DNA from: JBBPYC01 sp038200275
GTDB taxonomy: Bacteria > Pseudomonadota > Gammaproteobacteria > Burkholderiales > Burkholderiaceae_C
Assembly: GCA_038200275.1 (NCBI GenBank)
Contig: JBBPYC010000054.1
Span: forward strand, 1 to 64,000
Direction of reading: 5' to 3'
DNA: 64,000 nt
Shown: positions 8,593 to 16,837 of the stretch, piece after piece
Numbering within the stretch: the first letter of the stretch is position 1
How the letters are laid out: every line of letters begins with the position of its first letter
Made by a program: the position numbers and the translations under genes
Notes under the pieces: model-generated
Database searches by the model: none
Told to the model about the DNA's origin: nothing
What the model saw: only the letters and a program-made list of their open reading frames with translations

Positions 8593-9504
8593 TCATACGC
8601 TCCAATAAAGCCGCGTGGGGTTGTCGACCAGCAGCTTGCGTTGCAACTCCGCAGTCGTCGCGATGTGCGGAATAAAGTCGACCAACAGGCCGTCGTCTGG
8701 CATGTGGTCCTTCAGGTTGGGGTGCGGCCAGTCGGTGCCCCAAAGCACGCGGTCCGGGAAGGTTTCGACGATGCGCTTGGCAAACGGCACCACGTCACGA
8801 TACGCATGCTGTTCGCCGTACAGCGCCTTCGGGCCTGAGACGCTCAGGCGCTCCGGGCAACTGACCTTGCTCCAGACGTTGTCGTGTTGATGCATGAATT
8901 TCATGAACAGCTCGAACTCAGGCCCGTCGACTGGCTGGGTCACATCGGGCCGGCCCATGTGGTCGACCACCACGGTCGTCGGCAGGCTCGTGAAGAAATC
9001 CCACAACTCCGGCAGGTCGACCGCTTCGAAATAGATCACGACGTGCCAGCCGAGCGTTTTGATGCGCGCAGCAATCTCCATCAGCTCATCCTTGGGCGTG
9101 AAATCCACCAATCGCTTGACAAAGTTGAAGCGCACGCCACGCACCCCGGCGTCGTGCATGTCCTGCAGTTCGGCGTCGCTCACGGCCCGCTTCACCGTTG
9201 CGACACCGCGCGCCCTGCCGTTTGCTGCACGACACGCATCGACCATCGCCGAGTTGTCTGCCCCGTGACAGGTCGCCTGCACGATCACATTTTTTTCGAA
9301 GCCGAGCTGGTCGCGCAGCGCGAACAATTGATCTTTACTCGCATCGCACGGCGTGTACTTGCGCTCCGGCGCAAAAGGGAACTGCGCGCCGGGACCGAAC
9401 ACGTGGCAGTGCGCATCAACAGCGCCGGGCGGCAGTTTGAATGTCGGCTTGGCTGGCCAGGCGTACCAGTCGAGCCAGCCGGGGGTCTTGGTGAACTCGG
9501 TCAT
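8593..9504 (-). CDS. pmdD: 2-pyrone-4,6-dicarboxylate hydrolase
   Basis: PmdD (LigI) hydrolyses the lactone 2-pyrone-4,6-dicarboxylate to 4-oxalomesaconate. It is an amidohydrolase-superfamily TIM barrel. The N-terminal VDAHCHVFGPG holds the paired His (32 and 34), FAPERKYTP binds the substrate carboxylates in relatives, and LWGTDWPHPNL near the C-terminus contains the catalytic Asp. Length is 303 residues. The ATG at 9504 follows a TTGAAAGGGTTG stretch with an AAGG box. Its stop is one base from the pmdA start. In sequence it is clearly closer to LigI-type than to generic amidohydrolases. Confidence 0.93.
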   Translation of the reverse strand: MTEFTKTPGWLDWYAWPAKPTFKLPPGAVDAHCHVFGPGAQFPFAPERKYTPCDASKDQLFALRDQLGFEKNVIVQATCHGADNSAMVDACRAANGRARGVATVKRAVSDAELQDMHDAGVRGVRFNFVKRLVDFTPKDELMEIAARIKTLGWHVVIYFEAVDLPELWDFFTSLPTTVVVDHMGRPDVTQPVDGPEFELFMKFMHQHDNVWSKVSCPERLSVSGPKALYGEQHAYRDVVPFAKRIVETFPDRVLWGTDWPHPNLKDHMPDDGLLVDFIPHIATTAELQRKLLVDNPTRLYWSV

Positions 9505-9517
9505 GGCTGCAACCCTT

Positions 9518-10201
9518 TCAATCGATGTAGCGCAGGCCGGCTTTGTCCAGCGGCTCGCGCATCCTGTACATGTCCAGCCCCAGCACGCCGGATGCAAGCT
9601 TCGCGCGTTTGTCCGCCTCGTTCGATTCGCGCGCCTGCGCGGCTTCGAGTGTCTTTTGCACCAGCGCAGCCGGTACGACCACCACACCGTCGTCGTCCGC
9701 CACCACCACATCGCCCGGCGTCACCCACGCGCCTGCGCAAACCACCGGGATGTTGACCGAGCCCAGCGTAGCCTTTACGGTGCCTTTGGCGCTGATCGCG
9801 CGGCTCCACACCGGAAAGCCCATTTCCTGCAGCGTCTTCACGTCGCGGCAACCCCCGTCGATGACAAGGCCGCGCGCACCGCGGGCCTGGAACGAGGTGG
9901 CGAGCAGGTCGCCGAAGAAGCCGTCGGTGTTGTCTGCGGTGCAGGCGGCGATCACGATGTCGCCGGGCTGGATCTGCTCGGCGGCGACATGCATCATCCA
10001 GTTGTCGCCGGGTTGCAGCAGCACGGTGACGGCGGTGCCAGCGGCTTGTGCGCCAGGCCAGACCGGTCGCATGTAGGTCTTCATCAGGCCCACCCGGCCC
10101 AGCGCTTCATGCACCGTGGCCGATCCGAGCCGACCGAGCGTTTCAGCGGCAGCACCGTCTGCGCGTTGAATGTTGCGATAAACGACACCGAGTTCGAACA
10201 T
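9518..10201 (-). CDS. pmdF: 4-carboxy-4-hydroxy-2-oxoadipate aldolase
   Basis: PmdF (LigK) is the class II, divalent-metal-dependent aldolase that splits 4-carboxy-4-hydroxy-2-oxoadipate into pyruvate and oxaloacetate, the last step of the pathway. It has the RraA-like fold. The signature GLVIDGGCRDVKTLQEMGFPV supplies the Arg-Asp pair that binds substrate and metal, and GDVVVADDDGVVVVP follows. The ATG at 10201 gives the typical opening MFELGVVYRNIQRAD; an in-frame TTG six bases upstream would overlap the pmdE stop and is also possible. The length of 227 residues is normal. Confidence 0.93.
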   Translation of the reverse strand: MFELGVVYRNIQRADGAAAETLGRLGSATVHEALGRVGLMKTYMRPVWPGAQAAGTAVTVLLQPGDNWMMHVAAEQIQPGDIVIAACTADNTDGFFGDLLATSFQARGARGLVIDGGCRDVKTLQEMGFPVWSRAISAKGTVKATLGSVNIPVVCAGAWVTPGDVVVADDDGVVVVPAALVQKTLEAAQARESNEADKRAKLASGVLGLDMYRMREPLDKAGLRYID

Positions 10202-10203
10202 GA

Positions 10204-11232
10204 TCAATGGCCCCTGTCTTTGAGCTGTGCGTCAAGCCGCGGGAACACACGCCGCGCATTGCCTGCGTAGATCTGCTGGCGCTCGTCAGCGCTCAGCAGT
10301 TTGCTGGCTTCTATATAGCGTTTCGTGTCGTCGTAGTAGTTGCCGGTCTCTGGATCGATGCCGCGCACCGCACCAATCATCTCGGACGCGAACAACACGT
10401 TCTTCACCGGGATCACGGTGTTCAGCAGATCGATGCCGGGCTGGTGATAGACGCAGGTGTCGAAGAAGATGTTGTTCAGCAGGTGTTCTGACAACAGTGG
10501 TTTTTTCATCTCCTGCGCAAGACCGCGGAAGCGCCCCCAGTGATATGGCACCGCACCCCCGCCGTGCGGGATGATGAAGCGCAACTGCGGAAAATCCTTG
10601 AACAGATCCGAGGTCAGGCACTGCATGAACGCGGTGGTGTCCGCGTTCAGGTAGTGTGCGCCGGTGGTGTGGAATGCAGGGTTGCAACTCGTGCTCACGT
10701 GGATCATCGCAGGCACGTCGTGCTCGATCATCTTCTCGTAGATCGGCCACCAGTGGCGGTCAGACAACGGCGGCGACGTCCAGTGGCCACCAGAAGGATC
10801 GGGGTTGAGGTTGATGCCGACGTTGCCGTATTCGTTGATGCACTTCTCCATTTCGGGAATGCAGGTCTTCGGATCGACGCCCGGTGACTGCGGCAGCATG
10901 GCCACCGGCACGAAATGGTCCGGGAACAGTTTGGACACCCGAAAGCACAGCTCGTTGCAGATTGCCGCCCAGGTCGACGAGACTTCGAAGTCGCCAATGT
11001 GGTGCGCCATGAAGCTGGCACGCGGGGAAAACAACGTCAGGTCGCTGCCGCGCTCTTTCATCAGTCGCAACTGATTCGTCTCGATCGACTCTCGCAGTTC
11101 GTCGTCGCTGATCTTCAGCTCGGACGCTTTGGGCATCTGCGCCGAATCCTGGATGCCGGCGATCTGGCGGCTGCGCCAGATCTCAAGCGCTTTTGGTGCG
11201 GTGGTGTAGTGGCCGTGGCAGTCGATGATCAT
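10204..11232 (-). CDS. pmdE: 4-oxalomesaconate hydratase
   Basis: PmdE (LigJ) hydrates 4-oxalomesaconate to 4-carboxy-4-hydroxy-2-oxoadipate. It is a zinc-dependent amidohydrolase-superfamily member. The N-terminal MIIDCHGHYTT gives the His6/His8 metal pair; further signatures are LFSPRASFMAHH, MIHVSTSCNPAFHTTGAHYL and FIIPHGGGAVPYHWGRF. The 342-residue length agrees with LigJ. Codons upstream of the ATG at 11232 are open but not conserved. It leads the pmdEFDABC block, 106 bases after the pobA stop, and its stop abuts the pmdF start. Confidence 0.94.
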   Translation of the reverse strand: MIIDCHGHYTTAPKALEIWRSRQIAGIQDSAQMPKASELKISDDELRESIETNQLRLMKERGSDLTLFSPRASFMAHHIGDFEVSSTWAAICNELCFRVSKLFPDHFVPVAMLPQSPGVDPKTCIPEMEKCINEYGNVGINLNPDPSGGHWTSPPLSDRHWWPIYEKMIEHDVPAMIHVSTSCNPAFHTTGAHYLNADTTAFMQCLTSDLFKDFPQLRFIIPHGGGAVPYHWGRFRGLAQEMKKPLLSEHLLNNIFFDTCVYHQPGIDLLNTVIPVKNVLFASEMIGAVRGIDPETGNYYDDTKRYIEASKLLSADERQQIYAGNARRVFPRLDAQLKDRGH

Positions 11233-11338
11233 GGTTGACGTCTTTAAAGTGGCGATGGTGGTCTGCGAACGCAATTCCGCGGTGCGTGCAGCGGCTGGGG
11301 AAGCTTCGTGGGTGTTTTAAGCGGACGCGATGACTCTC

Positions 11339-12538
11339 TCATTCCGCGAAGTCGAATGGCAACCCCACGTAGTTCTCTGCGATCGTGGTCGCCGCTGCGC
11401 GGGATTTCACCAAGTACTTCAACTCGGCAAGTTGCAGCTTCTGCCCGATTGCGCCGGTCTCTGGAAACTTGTGCATCAGCCCGGTAAACCACCAGGAAAA
11501 CCGCTCGGCTTTCCAGATGCGGTTCAAGCAGCGCTCTGAATATTGGTCGATGCCCTCATCGCTGTGCTGCTGGTAATGTTCGATCAACGCGTGCGACAGG
11601 AAGCGTACATCGGACGCCGCCAGATTCAGCCCCTTCGCACCGGTGGGCGGCACGATGTGCGCGGCGTCCCCGGCCAGAAACAGCCGACCAAAGCGCATCG
11701 GCTCGGCGACGAAACTGCGCAGCGGCGCAATGCTTTTCTCGATCGAAGGTCCGGTCACGAGCGCGTCGGCCGCTTCTGTGTCCAGCCGCAGCCGCAACTC
11801 ATCCCAGAACCTATCGTCGCTCCAGTCTTCCACCCGATCTTTGAGCGAACACTGCAAGTAGTAACGCGTGCGCGTGGGCGACCGCATCGAACACAGCGCG
11901 AAGCCGCGCTCGTGGTTCGAGTAGATCAACTCGTGCGAGACCGGCGGGGTATCGGCCAGCACGCCGAGCCAGCCGAACGGGTAGACCTTCTCATAGACGG
12001 ACAGTGCGGTGGGCGGCACGCTGGCGCGGCTGACACCGTGGTAGCCGTCGCAGCCGGCGATGAAGTCGCAGCGGATCTCGTGCGGTGTGCCGTCGTGGCT
12101 CAGGTAGGTCACGCGCGGTTTGTTGCTGTCGTCGAAGTCGTGCAGCGCAACGTTGCCCGCCTGATAGACCGTCACGGCACTGCCAGCCTGGCGCGCATCC
12201 ATCAGGTCCCGCGTAACTTCGGTCTGGCCGTACACCATGACCTGCTTGCCGCCGGTCAACCCATGCATGTCGATGCGGTGGCGCGCGCCGTCGAAGCACA
12301 GCTCGAAGCCCTTGTGCGGCATGCCCTCCACATGCATGCGCGCGCCGACACCGGCCGCGTCGAGCAAGTCGCAGGTGGTCTGCTCCAGCACGCCGGCGCG
12401 GATGCGGCTCAGCACATAGTCGCCGCTCTGCCGTTCCAGCACGATGTTGTCGATGCCGGCGCGGCTCAACAGCTGCCCGAGCAACAAGCCGGCCGGACCG
12501 GCGCCGATGATGGCAACCTGGGTGCGTTGCAGGGTCAT
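11339..12538 (-). CDS. pobA: 4-hydroxybenzoate 3-monooxygenase
   Basis: PobA is the FAD-dependent hydroxylase that converts 4-hydroxybenzoate and NADPH to protocatechuate, feeding the pmd enzymes encoded behind it. The dinucleotide fold GAGPAG is at residues 12-17; the second FAD motif is LFLAGDAAHIVPPTGAKGLN, and the Arg-containing RIRAGVLEQ segment is characteristic of the family. The 399 residues match known PobA proteins (about 394). The ATG at 12538 has an AGGAG box eight bases ahead. In other bacteria pobA is controlled by a divergent regulator; here the divergent LysR gene is broken. Confidence 0.96.
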   Translation of the reverse strand: MTLQRTQVAIIGAGPAGLLLGQLLSRAGIDNIVLERQSGDYVLSRIRAGVLEQTTCDLLDAAGVGARMHVEGMPHKGFELCFDGARHRIDMHGLTGGKQVMVYGQTEVTRDLMDARQAGSAVTVYQAGNVALHDFDDSNKPRVTYLSHDGTPHEIRCDFIAGCDGYHGVSRASVPPTALSVYEKVYPFGWLGVLADTPPVSHELIYSNHERGFALCSMRSPTRTRYYLQCSLKDRVEDWSDDRFWDELRLRLDTEAADALVTGPSIEKSIAPLRSFVAEPMRFGRLFLAGDAAHIVPPTGAKGLNLAASDVRFLSHALIEHYQQHSDEGIDQYSERCLNRIWKAERFSWWFTGLMHKFPETGAIGQKLQLAELKYLVKSRAAATTIAENYVGLPFDFAE

Positions 12539-12791
12539 CTGGAGTCTCCTTGGTGTGCCACCCTCATCCAATGTAAATCGGCCAAAGTGCCCTGCACGGC
12601 CGACGGTCGGTGGCGAATCAGAGGAGGTCGGCTGTCGGTCGCCGCTGTTGCGCGGACGGTTGGTTTTTTGCATTAATCGATAGTGCATGCATTTTGCAAA
12701 CAGGCTGCCAACCGCAGAAGCGACCCCCGCACCTGGCAGCCATAAGCTATCGCGATAACACCGCGGCGGCAGTGTCGCAGCCTGTCAATCG
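12539..12791. promoter_or_regulatory. pobA / lysR divergent intergenic region
   Basis: The 250 bases between pobA and the LysR remnant should hold the promoter of the pob-pmd operon. An AT-rich block at about 12665-12700 stands out from the GC-rich surroundings. It contains the perfect 8-base palindrome TGCATGCA (12684-12691) and the words TTTGCA and TGCAAA about 22 bases apart, which could form a regulator site. No sure -35/-10 pair can be given. The pobA ribosome site AGGAG lies just right of 12538. Confidence 0.4.
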
Positions 12792-13100
12792 CTGGACCTG
12801 AAGAAACTCCGAACCTTCGTGCGGGCCGCCGAACCCGGCAGCTTCACGCGCGCCGCGCTGGCACTCGACATCGCACAGCCCACGCTGTCGCGCCGGGTGC
12901 GGCTGCTCGAAGTCGAGCTGCGCCAGCCCTTGCTGATTCGCAACCGCCGCGGTGCGGTGGCGACCGAGGCCGTCAGAGCGCTGCTCGCCTACAGCCCCGG
13001 CATCCTGCATCAGGTGCAGCATGCAAAGCAAGAGCTCGCGCAGGCGCTGGCCGGCCGGGTTGCGGTCGGTCTGCCGACCAGCGCGGCGGCTCAACCCACC
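12792..13100 (+). pseudogene. LysR-family regulator, truncated
   Basis: The frame LDLKKLRTFVRAAEPGSFTRAA followed by LALDIAQPTLSRRVRLLEVE is the winged helix-turn-helix of a LysR-type regulator. Similarity continues for about 90 residues to LAGRVAVGLPTSAA and then stops at about 13090-13100; the inducer-binding domain, about 200 residues, is missing. No ATG, GTG or TTG start is visible at the proper place before LDLKKLRTF. Its divergent position next to pobA suggests it once controlled the pob/pmd genes. The loss of both ends indicates a pseudogene. Confidence 0.8.
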
Positions 13101-13469
13101 TCAAGGGGCGATCAAGCTTGGCAATCTGCACCTTTCTCCCCCATCTTTCAGATGGCAATCCGACTCCGAGGAGATTCATTTCGATGGCTTCCGACAAAAC
13201 ATATCTGGTGAGTGCAACGCTTGCTGGTGCTGGTGCTGGTGCTGGTTGACGCAGAGACGTTTTTAGTCGCGAACTGTCCGGCATCGTCACGGGCAGCGCC
13301 CAGGACGCGACTGACGGAATAGCGTGAGCCACTGCGCTGTCGCTTGAAGGCGCACTCGGAAAAAGGACGCGTTGCAGAATAAGGCCGGCGGCATCAGATT
13401 TATAGATATGTGATTAGCGACTTGGCCGAGCGATTCGCGGAATGCAAAAGTCGCTGTGGGATGGCCCCG
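13101..13469. other. degenerate spacer after the LysR remnant
   Basis: This stretch follows the point where LysR similarity ends and runs to the stop of the shikimate dehydrogenase-like gene. It has lower coding order than its neighbours and includes an imperfect GCTGGT tandem repeat at about 13223-13246. Apart from the small frame at 13184 no gene is recognised. Confidence 0.4.
13184..13249 (+). CDS. possible 21-residue ORF with Ala-Gly repeat
   Basis: A well placed GAGGAG box about ten bases upstream precedes an ATG and 21 codons reading MASDKTYLVSATL, then four Ala-Gly pairs and TGA. The Ala-Gly tail is coded by four GCTGGT units in tandem. It could be a genuine small peptide, or the front of a longer gene whose remainder was removed by the event that cut the LysR gene. 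No family is recognised. Confidence 0.25.
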   Translation: MASDKTYLVSATLAGAGAGAG

Positions 13470-14303
13470 TCAATCGTTGATTCGTGCAGCGGCACGCAGC
13501 GCTTCGGCCGTGGTGGTGGGGAATCCAAAGAATTCGAGGTACGCGGGGATCTGCTCGAACAGCATGTCGGTGCCAACCTGGACTCGGCAGCCGCGCGCCT
13601 GCGCCGCCTGCAAAAACGCGGTCATTTCGGTTTTCATGACGACTTCGCCGACGAACGCGCCGACCTCAATGCGCGAGACGTCGATCGGCAACGCATCGCC
13701 TTCAGTCATGCCCATTGGCGTTGCATTCACCACCAATTCGCAGCCGACTGGATCGTTGGAATCGGTCTTGACGATGAGACTTGGGTAATGCACAAGGAGC
13801 CGCGCACCGAGTGCAACAGCCAGTTCGGCTCGCACATCGAACAGCCCAAGCGAAGCCACGCCAGCCGCCGCGAGCGACGCCGCAATCGCCGACCCGACCC
13901 CGCCACACCCAATCACCAGCGCACTTGCGTCGTAGATCTCGAACCCCTTGCGCCGGATGCCCCGCACGAAGCCCTCCCCATCGAACAGGTCGCCCTCAAG
14001 ACGCCCGTTGAGGCCACGGCGCACTGCGTTGCAGGCACCTGCAATCTGCACGGTCGGCGTCGCGGCATCGAGCAAGCCGACGGTTGCGACTTTGTGCGGC
14101 ATCGTGATCAATGCGCCGCGAACATTCTCGAGCGTGAACACGGCCTTCAAAAAATCTGGATAGTGCTCAACCCGGCATCCCATCGGCACCACAACCGCAT
14201 CGATGCCGCTTTGCTCAAAGTGTGGGTTATAGATCAAAGGTGCCTTGAACGAATGGGTCGGCCAGCCGATGTGGGCGATGAGCTGGGTGCTTCCGTTGAT
14301 CAT
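13470..14303 (-). CDS. shikimate dehydrogenase-like protein
   Basis: An AroE/YdiB-family NAD(P)-dependent oxidoreductase that would interconvert shikimate (or quinate) and the 3-dehydro form. The N-terminal substrate site is modified (PTHSFKAPLIYNPHFE rather than the usual HSKSP), the catalytic Lys lies in LITMPHKVAT, and the Asp appears in GDLFDGEGFV. The cofactor loop ALVIGCGGVGSAIAA is intact. The 277-residue length is normal. Its place between a TRAP transporter and the protocatechuate genes favours a catabolic shikimate/quinate role over the biosynthetic aroE, which normally sits elsewhere. It follows dctP on the same strand with a 150-base gap. Confidence 0.85.
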   Translation of the reverse strand: MINGSTQLIAHIGWPTHSFKAPLIYNPHFEQSGIDAVVVPMGCRVEHYPDFLKAVFTLENVRGALITMPHKVATVGLLDAATPTVQIAGACNAVRRGLNGRLEGDLFDGEGFVRGIRRKGFEIYDASALVIGCGGVGSAIAASLAAAGVASLGLFDVRAELAVALGARLLVHYPSLIVKTDSNDPVGCELVVNATPMGMTEGDALPIDVSRIEVGAFVGEVVMKTEMTAFLQAAQARGCRVQVGTDMLFEQIPAYLEFFGFPTTTAEALRAAARIND

Positions 14304-14453
14304 GACGTTCTCAGCTGCGTGTTCGTTGCGTCAAACTTGATCGTGCCGTACAGGCCGTACAGGTGCAGAGTGTCTCGGCCAGACCTGTTGAGATCGACGT
14401 CGCGGGGCACGGGCACGCTCATATAGGGGTTTTCTGTTCGAAGCAGGCTTCGC

Positions 14454-15476
14454 TTACTTGCGCACCTTGGCGATCTCGGCCTGCAACGCTGCGACCGTAT
14501 CTGCCCCCACCGTGGCCATGTGCTTTTCAGTCACGGGCTTCATCTTTTCACGCAGCTTGGCCATTTCGGCAGGCGCCAATTCGCTAATTTCCATGCCGTT
14601 TTTCTTGAGTTCGGCGATTGCCGTTTCGGCTTGCTTGCGCGCCGATGCGCGTTGCACCTTCACAGCCTCGGCCGTGGCTTCCTCGATCACCTTTTTCTCA
14701 GCCGCGTTCATTGCGTCCCAGGTCTTCGAGGCGATGATGACCGACTGTGGGTTGTACTGATGGTTGGTCAGTGCGAGGTGTTTTTGCACTTCGTAGAACT
14801 TGTTCGCGAGGATCACGGTGACCGGGTTTTCCTGCCCATCGATCGCTTTCTGCTCAAGCGCTGCGTACAGCTCGGGAAACGCGAGCGGGGTTGGGTTCGC
14901 GCCGAGCGCCTTGACCCAGTCGACATTGATCGCGTTCGGGATCACACGCAGCTTTAGGCCTTCGATGTCTTCGACCTTCGTAATCGGTCGCTTGCTGTTC
15001 GTCAGTTCACGAAAACCCAGTTCGAAATAGCCGAGACCGTGGATGCCTTTTGCGTCAAGCTTGTCGTGCATCATCTTGCCGAACGAGCCGTCGACGACGG
15101 CTTCGGCCTCTTGCGCACTCGCGAACAGGAACGGAAAGTCATAGATCGCAAACTCTCTGGCGACGTTGGCCAGAATGCCCGAGTTCAGCGTCACCATTTC
15201 CAGCGTGCCGCCCTGCAAGGCTGAGACGTTCTGCGCGTCGCCGCCGAGCACGCCGCCCGGAAACAGCTTGACGCTGATCTTGCCGCCGCTTTTGACTTTC
15301 ACGGCTTCCGCAAACTTCTCCATGCCGTCGACGAGCGGATGGCCTTTCGGGTTCTGCGTCGCGAATTTGAGGGTCCGCTCCTTGATGTCCTGCGCGCAAG
15401 CGGTAGACAATCCGCCAAGCGCGAGCACCGCCGTGGCTGTGGCGATCGCACTGCGGCGGGTAAATGAACTCTTCAT
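14454..15476 (-). CDS. dctP: TRAP transporter substrate-binding protein (DctP family)
   Basis: The periplasmic solute receptor of a TRAP transporter, which presents an organic acid to the DctQM membrane complex. A signal peptide (TRRSAIATATAVLALGGLSTACAQ) with a possible twin-Arg is followed by the DctP domain. The stretch GLKLRVIPNAINVDWVKALGANP carries the Arg that clamps the ligand carboxylate, and PELYAALEQKAIDGQENP is the family signature. The length of 340 residues is usual. ATG at 15476 has GGAG spaced seven bases. It is third in dctQ-dctM-dctP order. Aromatic-acid or shikimate-type substrates are suggested by the neighbours, not by the sequence. Confidence 0.93.
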   Translation of the reverse strand: MKSSFTRRSAIATATAVLALGGLSTACAQDIKERTLKFATQNPKGHPLVDGMEKFAEAVKVKSGGKISVKLFPGGVLGGDAQNVSALQGGTLEMVTLNSGILANVAREFAIYDFPFLFASAQEAEAVVDGSFGKMMHDKLDAKGIHGLGYFELGFRELTNSKRPITKVEDIEGLKLRVIPNAINVDWVKALGANPTPLAFPELYAALEQKAIDGQENPVTVILANKFYEVQKHLALTNHQYNPQSVIIASKTWDAMNAAEKKVIEEATAEAVKVQRASARKQAETAIAELKKNGMEISELAPAEMAKLREKMKPVTEKHMATVGADTVAALQAEIAKVRK

Positions 15477-15528
15477 CAATCGTCTCCTTGACGTCAGTTT
15501 GCAAAACCAAAGTATTGGCCGCACCAGA

Positions 15529-16809
15529 TCAACCTGCGAGCCAGCGTGCAGGCACCGTGACCAGCGACGGGAAAAACACCAGCAAAAACATCACCGCGAA
15601 CTGCATCGCCATGAATGGCAGCACGCCGCGGATCACCTCGCCCATGCCCATCTTGCCGACGCCCGCCGTGACGTTCAGAACCGTACCCACCGGCGGTGTG
15701 ATCAGGCCGATCGCACAGTTCATGATGAACAGCACGCCGAAATAGATTGGATCGATGCCCGCTGCCTTGATCACCGGCATCAGCACCGGGGTCATGATCA
15801 GGATCGTCGGGGTCATGTCCATCGCAGTGCCGATCGCCATGAGAAGCACCATGATCGCGATCATGAGCAGGGTCTGGCTGCCCATGAACGGTTTGAGCAG
15901 TTCGACCATCTGGGCCGGCAATTCAGCCACTGTGATCATGTAAGCCGACACGCTGGCAGCAGCGACCAAGAACATGATCACGGCAGTGGTTTTCGACGAA
16001 CCAACGAACACGTCGTAAAGCTGGCGCCATGTCATTTCTCGATAAACCACCGTGGCCACGAACAGCGCATAAACCGCCGCCACCACAGCCGCTTCGGTCG
16101 GGGTGAAGACACCGAATTTCAAACCGAACAGCACGATCACCGGCAGGAACAACGCCCAGGTGGCATTGCGCAAAGCTTTGAAGCGCGCAGCCGTACTGGC
16201 TTTCGGTGGTGGGTCGCTGCCTTCGGTCCGTGCCACGAAAAACCAGGTAATCGCAAGCCCCACGCCCATCAGCACGCCGGGGAAAATGCCGGCTAGAAAA
16301 AGTTTCCCGATCGACAGATTCGCTGCCACGCCGAAGATCACGAAGCCGATCGACGGCGGAATGACTGGTGCAATGATGCCGGCGGACGCAATGAGACCAC
16401 CTGCGCGACCTCGATCGTGGCCGGCGGCAACCATCATCGGCAGCAGCAGCGATGCGAGCGCTGCTGTGTCGGCGACTGCGGAGCCCGATAGCGATGCCAT
16501 CAGCACGGCAGCCAAGATCGCAACGAAACCGAGGCCACCGCGCTTGTGGCCCACCAGCGTGATCGCGAAATCGACAATGCGCTTGGACAATCCTCCCACG
16601 TTCATGATCTCGCCGGCCAGCATGAAGAACGGCACAGCGAGCAGCGGAAAGCTGTCGGCGCCGTTGATCACGTTCTGCGCAAGGGTCTGCGCGTCGAACA
16701 AGTCCATATGCAGCATCAGCGCGACGCCCGACAGCAGCAGCGAATAGGCAATCGGGATGCCGATTGCCATCGCGAGCAGCAGCGAGCCGAGGAAGATGGC
16801 GACAGTCAT
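15529..16809 (-). CDS. dctM: TRAP transporter large permease (DctM family)
   Basis: The large inner-membrane subunit that forms the sodium-driven transport channel. The protein has 426 residues with about 12 membrane segments. Family signatures are GLGFVAILAAVLMASLSGSA, AGIIAPVIPPSIGFVIFG and the late LITPPVGTVLNVTAGVG. It lies 28 bases after dctQ and 52 bases before dctP, so the three genes form one transcript. Confidence 0.95.
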   Translation of the reverse strand: MTVAIFLGSLLLAMAIGIPIAYSLLLSGVALMLHMDLFDAQTLAQNVINGADSFPLLAVPFFMLAGEIMNVGGLSKRIVDFAITLVGHKRGGLGFVAILAAVLMASLSGSAVADTAALASLLLPMMVAAGHDRGRAGGLIASAGIIAPVIPPSIGFVIFGVAANLSIGKLFLAGIFPGVLMGVGLAITWFFVARTEGSDPPPKASTAARFKALRNATWALFLPVIVLFGLKFGVFTPTEAAVVAAVYALFVATVVYREMTWRQLYDVFVGSSKTTAVIMFLVAAASVSAYMITVAELPAQMVELLKPFMGSQTLLMIAIMVLLMAIGTAMDMTPTILIMTPVLMPVIKAAGIDPIYFGVLFIMNCAIGLITPPVGTVLNVTAGVGKMGMGEVIRGVLPFMAMQFAVMFLLVFFPSLVTVPARWLAG

Positions 16810-16837
16810 GCGAGTCGTTCAAACGGGGGGACGCAAA

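Noticed and set aside
13223..13246. CRISPR-like or VNTR array
   Set aside because: Only four units of six bases without spacers; a simple sequence repeat inside a small frame.
14437..14453. Rho-independent terminator after dctP
   Set aside because: A short stem (CGAAG / CTTCG) exists right behind the stop but is followed by A and C residues, not by a T-run.
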